Assembly (NCBI GenBank): GCA_031283145.1
Contig: JAITCJ010000190.1
Location: 1-10,989, forward strand
From: Holophagales bacterium
Lineage (GTDB): Bacteria; Acidobacteriota; Holophagae; Holophagales; Holophagaceae
DNA: 10,989 nt
Direction: 5' to 3'
Shown piece after piece: positions 6,112-10,989 of the stretch. The stretch's first letter is position 1. Each line of letters opens with the position of its first letter. The notes under the pieces are model-generated. The model saw only the letters and a program-made list of their open reading frames with translations, searched no databases and was not told where the DNA came from. Both the position numbers and the translations under genes were made by a program.

Positions 6112-7554
6112 TTAAGGGTTGTCGGGCGGCGGCGCGCCGTCAGGCGTATCGCTCTGCCCAAGGTCGCGGAGCTTTCTATACAGCGTGGCGCGGTCCTTGC
6201 CCAATATCTCAGCGATTCTGCCTTTGCGGGGTTCGTGTTTCAGGAGCACTTGAATATAGCGCCGCTCTAATTCTTCCAGCGTTGGCAGATGTTCCCAGCC
6301 CTCTATGAGTTCGGCCAGGGGCGCTTGACTCTGAGGATTCGATATACTGTCCCCGCTGAAATCATTTTTGACTTTTTCCGGCAGATCCTCCGGCGTGATC
6401 TCACGCCCCCTGCTCAGTTGTGTTATATATTCCAACACATTGGCAATCTCTCTCACGTTCCCCGGCCAACCGTAATCTGTCAGAAAATCCATGGCGTCAG
6501 CGCGTATGTGATAGTGCTGTCCGTCTTTACGCCGCGCTTCTTCCAGAAAAAATTCAATCAGCAGAGGAATATCTGAATTTTTTTTATTGGCGTTTATATC
6601 CCTTGAGTATCGCTCGCGCACAGGCGGAATTTTGATTTCAACTACATTAAGGCGATAGTACAGGTCTTCCCTGAATTTTCCTTCTTTAACCAATAGAAAT
6701 AAATCTTTATTTGTAGCTGCAATCACACGAACATCCACAAACACAGCTTTGTTTCCGCCCACTTTTCTGACTTCGCCTTCCTGTAAGACTCTCAGCAGGC
6801 GAATCTGGAAACTTGGGCTTATTTCTCCTATCTCATCCAGAAATATGGTTCCGCCATGAGCTTCTTCAAAAAGGCCTTTTTTGTCGTTAATCGCTCCTGT
6901 GAAGGCGCCTTTGACGTGTCCGAACAGTTCTGACTCCAGAAGCGTTTCTGTCAATGAGCCGCAGTTGACGGTTACAAAGGGGCAGCCTTTCCTGTTGCCG
7001 CTCTGGTAAATAACACGGGCCACAAGTTCTTTTCCGGTACCGCTCTCGCCCGTGATTAAAACTGTACTTTTACTGTCTTGCAGCGAGGCGATTGTTTTAT
7101 ATACCTCCATCATCTGAGGGCTGGAGCCTATCATGACGCTCTTAGGGGTGCGGGATTTGGCCGGCCCGTCGCTCCTTTCAATATCGCGCCGCGACAGGGC
7201 GCGCCTGACGAGCGATTTCAGTTCTTCGTTGTTCCAGGGTTTGGATACAAAATCAAACGCGCCTTCGCGCACGGCCTCCAGAGCTTTTTCAATAGTCCCG
7301 AAACCTGTCAGCAGGATGGTCTCAACGCCAAGCGGCTTGGCGATTCTAAGAAGATCAAGGCCATCCTGATCTGCCTCCAGATTTATGTCTGAAAGCATCA
7401 AATCAAACGAACCGCCTTTCAACAGATCAATGGCGTCTTTAGGCCGCGTCGCTTTAAATACTTCAATCCCACTGACCGCGTCCGTCCGCCGCAGCAGGAT
7501 TTCCAGCAAGTCGCACGTTTCACTACTGTCGTCAACCACCAGCACACGGGCCAT
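6112..7554 (-). CDS. NtrC-family sigma-54-dependent response regulator
   Basis: 480 residues in the order receiver, AAA+, Fis-type HTH. The receiver (1-122) has Asp8/Asp9, phosphoacceptor Asp56 in LSDINL, Thr83 and Lys105. The AAA+ domain shows Walker A GESGTGKE (169-176), the sigma-54 contact loop GAFTGA (216-221), Walker B TIFLDEIGE (236-244), FREDLYYRL (294-302) and GWPGNVRE (362-369). The HTH is at about 441-465 (RKGRIAEILGKDRATLYRKL). It should hydrolyse ATP to open sigma-54 promoters once phosphorylated. An extra segment of about 11 residues (YSRDINANKKNS, 316-327) splits the usual PPxRER-DIPLL motif. The start ATG has GGAG 7 bases upstream. It lies 26 bases downstream of an IS630 orfA in the same direction, and no kinase is adjacent; the NtrY-like kinase at 9462 is the nearest possible partner. 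Confidence 0.92.
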   Translation of the reverse strand: MARVLVVDDSSETCDLLEILLRRTDAVSGIEVFKATRPKDAIDLLKGGSFDLMLSDINLEADQDGLDLLRIAKPLGVETILLTGFGTIEKALEAVREGAFDFVSKPWNNEELKSLVRRALSRRDIERSDGPAKSRTPKSVMIGSSPQMMEVYKTIASLQDSKSTVLITGESGTGKELVARVIYQSGNRKGCPFVTVNCGSLTETLLESELFGHVKGAFTGAINDKKGLFEEAHGGTIFLDEIGEISPSFQIRLLRVLQEGEVRKVGGNKAVFVDVRVIAATNKDLFLLVKEGKFREDLYYRLNVVEIKIPPVRERYSRDINANKKNSDIPLLIEFFLEEARRKDGQHYHIRADAMDFLTDYGWPGNVREIANVLEYITQLSRGREITPEDLPEKVKNDFSGDSISNPQSQAPLAELIEGWEHLPTLEELERRYIQVLLKHEPRKGRIAEILGKDRATLYRKLRDLGQSDTPDGAPPPDNP

Positions 7555-7580
7555 AAATAATCTCCAAGAGTATGGAAACG

Positions 7581-7946
7581 TTAAAATTCTGCGCTATACC
7601 TGCTCTTCCTTTTGCGCCCTGAATCTTTTGGCTTTTTTTTCCTGGTGATATTCAGCTTACGGAAAGCCTTCAATACTGCTACGGCTGAACAGGAAAATGC
7701 TTCGCCTATCTCCTTCAGGTAAGCGTCAGGGTGCTTCTTTACATACTCTTTCAGCTTATGTGGATCAATTTTTTTGAACTTTACCCTGCGCGGCTCATCT
7801 TTCAATTCACCTGTATTCTTCAGCTTCTGTCTCCACCTGTTCACTGTAAAGACGCTTATTCCGAATACCTCCCCGGCTTTGCTCATGGTGTTCCCTCTAT
7901 CCAGGAACTCCATCACTTTCTCTCTGAAATCTACGCTGTATCCCAT
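7581..7946 (-). mobile_element. IS630-family transposase orfA, orphan (orfB missing)
   Basis: 121 residues beginning MGYSVDFREKVMEFLDRG, a helix-turn-helix pair (SKAGEVFGISVFTVNRW at 21-37 and LKEIGEAFSCSAVAVLKAFRKL at 77-98) and a basic tail. This is the DNA-binding half of a two-frame IS630 transposase. The catalytic DDE half should follow in the -1 frame but is absent: after the A8 run the -1 frame gives only KAKRFRAQKEEQV, which resembles the normal junction, and then a stop. The regulator gene begins shortly after. The orfA frame itself is intact, so it may still make a small DNA-binding protein able to bind IS ends. It is best read as an IS remnant; domestication is possible but unproven. 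Confidence 0.82.
7633..7640 (-). other. A8 slippery run (programmed frameshift site remnant)
   Basis: Eight consecutive A on the minus strand within the codons for RKKKP near the end of orfA. Two-frame IS630 elements commonly join orfA to orfB by -1 slippage on such a run. Here slippage would produce only a short 13-residue alternative tail, because orfB is gone. Confidence 0.5.
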
Positions 7947-7998
7947 AACTCTATCTAAACAAATATTATGCAGAAATACAAGTTAATTAATTATACAT

Positions 7999-8034
7999 TA
8001 TAGCAGTTCAACTTTTAGTATTTGAACTGCTATA
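7999..8034. repeat. 13-bp-stem palindrome at inner edge of repeat B
   Basis: TATAGCAGTTCAA (7999-8011) and TTGAACTGCTATA (8022-8034) form a perfect inverted pair with a 10-base loop. It overlaps the first TATA of repeat B by four bases, as the other palindrome does with repeat A. On the minus strand its outer edge creates TATAAT, but with no well-spaced -35. It stands about 50 bases upstream of the orfA start. Confidence 0.85.
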
Positions 8035-8190
8035 GTGAAACAACTTTAAAACGGTACGTTGCCCTGTGCCTTTCGTCTGCGCTACCGTTCCGCTCACCGC
8101 CTATCGGCGGCTCACTTCACTATAGCGCAGCCTTGAAACGAAGTGCCTCCCACTTGGATAAAGAGATGATTTTAAAGTTGCTGGCTATGT
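8031..8190 (-). repeat. Dispersed repeat copy B (160 bp, internally deleted)
   Basis: An inverted, shorter copy of repeat A. The inner end reads TATAGTGAAACAACTTTAAAA and the outer end, on the minus strand, CATAGCCAGCAACTTTAAAATC. It keeps both ends and the blocks GAACGGTAGCG and CCGCCGATAGG but has lost about 210 bases of the middle. A small internal hairpin, GCCGCC/GGCGGT, is visible. Its outer end overlaps the 3' end of the methyltransferase gene. Apart from repeats, 7947-8171 holds no gene. Confidence 0.75.
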
Positions 8191-9419
8191 ATGAATGATC
8201 GTTTTTTAAATAAAACAATACGATTAGTGTTTGTTCCCTTTGAATTATTATCCACTCCCCATATATTTGCGGTTTTTGTAAAATTTTGAATATTGATTAT
8301 GACTCCCAATGGATCAAAACCAATATTTAGACCCAGAGGAAGTATTATTTCTTCCAGTTTTATGGAACCTTTTTTGATTTCCCCCACTTCAAAAGCAACA
8401 TGCCCATTCGGTTTTGTAATGCGATATAGTTCTTTTAATACATCAGCCATAAATTCAGACCACGAATTAATATTACTTGGCATAGTGATACTTTTTCCTA
8501 TAGATTCGGCGTCTAATCCGCAGAACCAGCACCTCAGCCAATTGTCATTTTTATATTGAACCACATTCAAAAATGGCGGGGATGTGACTGTCAATGAAAC
8601 TGAGTTAGGTTCAATTTTGCTCGTATGTCTTGCGTCACAGTTTAAAAATCGCGCTGTTTCAGAGGCGGTCCGCAAATTTTTTTGTTCTTGATCAGAAAGG
8701 TATTTTAACAACCGCCGGCTCTTTCTGATGATAAGAGCATGTGTGTCGCGGTATTCGGGGCTTTGGCCGCGCTTTTTATTTAATGCTATCTGCGATTTGC
8801 GAGTTACAGCTTGATTTGGCGGCAGGGTATAAACGCTAAAGAAACCAGGGCTGTGTCCGGTGAGCCGATTTGTGGCCGTCATTCTACTCCATGCGTCAAT
8901 GTAGTCGAAAGCGCCGGACTCACGACGTTCTATGAACCAGCGCCGCATGGCCCTAATTTCGTTTTCCGTATCCGGATGGAAAAACATTCCAAGGTCACAT
9001 TGTTCGTCTGTAATACGCGGGATAATAGCAAGCCGCTCACTTACGGCTTCCCGCGATGGCGGCGTCAAGCGCGGTTGCGCAAGCATTTGGCTCAGTGGGT
9101 TGATGTCATTGGAAATAACTCTCCTGTCCAGCAGTGCTGCTTCAATGGCGGTTGTGCCGCGCCCTCCAAAGGGGTCATAGACCATATCATCAGGGATAGT
9201 CAGCCTTTCAATAAAAAAGCGAGGCAGTTGAGGCTTATAACATGCCCTATAGCTTATCTCATGCAAGCTGGACGCCTGTCTTTGCCGAAATGTCCAAAAT
9301 TCTTTGGCTATAACCGGAAATCTTTGACCATCGCACTCAAGTTCAGTCCATAATCCTTCATCTCCTGTCAGAGCCGTTAATTCGCTTTGCCGCTTCTGAA
9401 TATCGCCGGATAATTTCAT
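8172..9419 (-). CDS. DNA amino-methyltransferase (N4-cytosine or N6-adenine), solitary
   Basis: 415 residues. HEISYRACYKPQLPRFFIERL (53-73), DPFGGRGTTAIEAAL (82-96, SAM-binding FxGxG), NDINPLS (104-110) and the catalytic TSPPF (279-283) identify an amino-methyltransferase acting on DNA. The SAM motif precedes the catalytic motif, with about 180 residues between them that could hold target recognition. SPP followed by an aromatic residue is more usual in N4-cytosine enzymes, but N6-adenine is not excluded. No endonuclease, specificity subunit or Vsr-like gene adjoins, so it may be an orphan methylase or the relic of a restriction system. The last codons and TAA stop lie in the end of repeat B. 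The 3' third looks more AT-rich than the flanking genes. It starts 42 bases from the divergent kinase gene. Confidence 0.8.
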   Translation of the reverse strand: MKLSGDIQKRQSELTALTGDEGLWTELECDGQRFPVIAKEFWTFRQRQASSLHEISYRACYKPQLPRFFIERLTIPDDMVYDPFGGRGTTAIEAALLDRRVISNDINPLSQMLAQPRLTPPSREAVSERLAIIPRITDEQCDLGMFFHPDTENEIRAMRRWFIERRESGAFDYIDAWSRMTATNRLTGHSPGFFSVYTLPPNQAVTRKSQIALNKKRGQSPEYRDTHALIIRKSRRLLKYLSDQEQKNLRTASETARFLNCDARHTSKIEPNSVSLTVTSPPFLNVVQYKNDNWLRCWFCGLDAESIGKSITMPSNINSWSEFMADVLKELYRITKPNGHVAFEVGEIKKGSIKLEEIILPLGLNIGFDPLGVIINIQNFTKTANIWGVDNNSKGTNTNRIVLFKKRSFIHSQQL

Positions 9420-9461
9420 TTGAACGCAATCCTCAATACCTATTCAAGGTACCCTGATTCC

Positions 9462-10989
9462 ATGGCCGCGATGAAACCTAAACGCAACAAAGAACTGAAC
9501 CAAGAACTGATTCGCTTGTACTTTGCGGCTGGGTTGGTTGCTGTAAGCTATACGTTTTTTAAGCTGTACAAGCTGCTCAGCTATTCCGAAGAAAGCGTTC
9601 TCGGCGTCAGCCGCTGGGGTGGACTGTTGGCGCTGGGTTTGGCCAACACGTTAGTTATCGGGTTGATAGTTTTTATGGCGGTGAGAGCGCTTGCCAAGTT
9701 ATATTTTGAGCGGCGTCATGGGATTCTTGGTTCCAGGATCCGCACCAAGCTCGTAGTAGCTTTTCTAGCTGTGGGTATAGTACCCAGCGCGATGCTTTTT
9801 ATCATGGGACGCCCATTCATTTTGAAAAATGTCGAGCGATGGTTCGCGCCCGAAACAGATCGCCTTATAAGGGATGGCGGAGATATTTCACGCATGTACA
9901 AAGACGGTCTGTTGGCAAGGCTTCGTTGGGAAGCTGAAACCGCAGCCAGGCTCAATCATTCCCCACAGCAAGTTTTGTCCGAGTTTGATTTGGACTTGTC
10001 ATCCAACTCAAGCCAGATAGCTGTCAAAAGCGGTGTGTCGGTGCCAATCTTGTCCGGTGACAGCAAGGTGTGGACGCTTGACGCCGACGCTGATGGAACT
10101 TGGTATATGGGACGTCATGGCGATTGGGTCGTCGGGCGTCTGATTGTCAGAAATGTCCAGGAGAGTTTGGCAAGGCTTGAACGGAGGCAGGAAGAGGCGC
10201 AGCAGATCAAAGGTCTGACGGATACGCTCGTTGGATTTACGGACAATGTCTTGCTCTTTATGACGCTGCTCACTATCTTTGCCGCCGTTTGGACAGGACT
10301 TACATTGTCCAGAACTATAGCAGAGCCTGTGCGCGCTCTCGCGAAAGCGGCGCAGCGCGTTGGAATGGGGGACCTTGAGGTAGCGCTGCCTGAAGAAGGC
10401 GAAGACGAACTGGCTTTCTTATCGCGCAGCTTTAACACGATGACACGTGATTTGAAAGTCAGCGCTGAGGAAATCAAGCGTCACACTCAGAACATAGACA
10501 GACACAGAGATTATTTGAATGAACTGCTGGACGCGCTGCCGGTGGGTGTAATTTCCATATCCGCAGATGGGCGTCTGCGCGCTTGTAATAATACGACCCA
10601 ATCCTGGCTTGCCATGAAGTCGTTTGACGCGGAAAGAAATTATTGGAGCGAACCTGGCTGGCGTTCACGCTTAGGAAGTTTGCCGAGCTTGTTGGATCAA
10701 GTCTGTCAGACGGGAAAATCGCGCCAGGAAGACCTGCGTATAGGAAGCGCAGGTGAGGGGCGGCCTGTCAAGGCAATGCTCGTTCCTCTCACCGGCGGCG
10801 GCGGATTGGCGGTGTTGGAGGATTTGAGCCTTCTTGCCCAAGCTGAAAAGCGTGCCGCCTGGCAGGAAGTCGCCCGCAGGATGGCCCACGAAGTCAAGAA
10901 CCCCTTAACCCCAATAAAACTGACCGCCCAAAGGCTGATCCGCAGAGTCAAAGAAGGTCGGTTGGGACCTCAGACTGTTTCTGAAGGCG
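9462..10989 (+). CDS. NtrY-like membrane sensor histidine kinase, 3' partial
   Basis: 509 residues are visible; the frame is open to the window edge. Three N-terminal hydrophobic segments (about 17-38, 52-75 and 96-117), an extracytoplasmic stretch of about 145 residues and a fourth segment (about 262-283) lead into a HAMP domain (about 283-335), a PAS-like domain (about 346-455) and the H-box RRMAHEVKNPLTPIKL (472-487) with His476 as phosphoacceptor. This order and the H-box wording match NtrY-type kinases. The catalytic ATPase domain lies beyond the window. ATG 9462 is used; a second in-frame ATG at 9471 is equally plausible, since no strong Shine-Dalgarno distinguishes them. NtrY usually pairs with an NtrX-type sigma-54 activator encoded next to it. 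Here such a regulator lies at 6112-7554 on the other strand, or a cognate may follow beyond the edge. Confidence 0.87.
   Translation, partial: MAAMKPKRNKELNQELIRLYFAAGLVAVSYTFFKLYKLLSYSEESVLGVSRWGGLLALGLANTLVIGLIVFMAVRALAKLYFERRHGILGSRIRTKLVVAFLAVGIVPSAMLFIMGRPFILKNVERWFAPETDRLIRDGGDISRMYKDGLLARLRWEAETAARLNHSPQQVLSEFDLDLSSNSSQIAVKSGVSVPILSGDSKVWTLDADADGTWYMGRHGDWVVGRLIVRNVQESLARLERRQEEAQQIKGLTDTLVGFTDNVLLFMTLLTIFAAVWTGLTLSRTIAEPVRALAKAAQRVGMGDLEVALPEEGEDELAFLSRSFNTMTRDLKVSAEEIKRHTQNIDRHRDYLNELLDALPVGVISISADGRLRACNNTTQSWLAMKSFDAERNYWSEPGWRSRLGSLPSLLDQVCQTGKSRQEDLRIGSAGEGRPVKAMLVPLTGGGGLAVLEDLSLLAQAEKRAAWQEVARRMAHEVKNPLTPIKLTAQRLIRRVKEGRLGPQTVSEG

Noticed and set aside
5891..6115. 74-codon plus-strand frame with a signal-peptide-like stretch from 5999
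   Set aside because: It starts inside the palindrome, has no ribosome site, overlaps the regulator stop and matches no recognisable family.
8811..9353. 180-codon plus-strand open frame opposite the methyltransferase
   Set aside because: It is antisense to a gene with clear catalytic motifs and shows no domain or ribosome site of its own.
9420..9461. Divergent promoter or operator between methyltransferase and kinase
   Set aside because: Only 42 bases are available. A weak TTGAA...TTCAA symmetry is present, but no convincing -35/-10 pair could be placed on either strand.
1..10989. CRISPR array, toxin-antitoxin pair or classical defence operon
   Set aside because: No regularly spaced direct repeats and no cognate gene pairs were seen. 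The repeats present are inverted, MITE-like elements.

Overview
The window looks like chromosome from a diderm (Gram-negative-type) bacterium of moderate GC content. The reasons are an EnvC-like divisome/murein-hydrolase activator, an NtrY-type sensor kinase, a sigma-54-dependent response regulator, and RsbV/RsbW/PP2C partner switching. I cannot fix the phylum from sequence alone; groups such as Synergistota or the former Deltaproteobacteria would fit, but this is only an impression.

Layout. The window opens in the C-terminal part of an EnvC-like degenerate LytM/M23 protein (1-312, +). A roughly 280-base intergenic stretch follows, carrying a MITE-like inverted-repeat element (410-526) and a candidate promoter. 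Next is a two-gene unit: fabG-like ketoacyl-ACP reductase (594-1346) overlapped by a tcdA-like tRNA t6A dehydratase (1343-2098) that probably starts at TTG. A tRNA-Leu(CAA) gene with encoded CCA (2128-2212) lies only 23 bases before a tight four-gene run: STAS anti-anti-sigma factor, RsbW-like kinase, GAF-PP2C phosphatase and the membrane protease HtpX (2236-5478). No sigma factor is present for the partner-switching module to act on.

From about 5500 to 8190 the sequence is dominated by mobile-element debris. Two copies of one non-coding repeat (A, 5500-5871, 372 bp; B, 8031-8190, an internally deleted 160 bp form) lie in opposite orientation, each with an almost perfect 36-38 base palindrome at its inner edge. 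Between them are a minus-strand NtrC-family sigma-54 activator (6112-7554) and, 26 bases upstream of it, an orphan IS630-family orfA (7581-7946, -) that keeps its A8 slippery run but has lost the orfB/DDE half. The end of repeat B supplies the last codons and stop of a minus-strand DNA amino-methyltransferase (8172-9419), which has no visible restriction partner. Divergently, 42 bases away, an NtrY-like membrane histidine kinase starts (9462) and runs off the window just after its H-box.

How the parts may work together (inference). The tRNA-proximal operon looks like a stress-response switch coupled to membrane proteostasis. The sensor kinase and the sigma-54 activator are plausible partners that have been separated by insertion or rearrangement. 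The most unusual feature is the symmetric repeat-hairpin-[regulator + solo orfA]-hairpin-repeat arrangement. No CRISPR array, rRNA, prophage or classical defence operon is visible.
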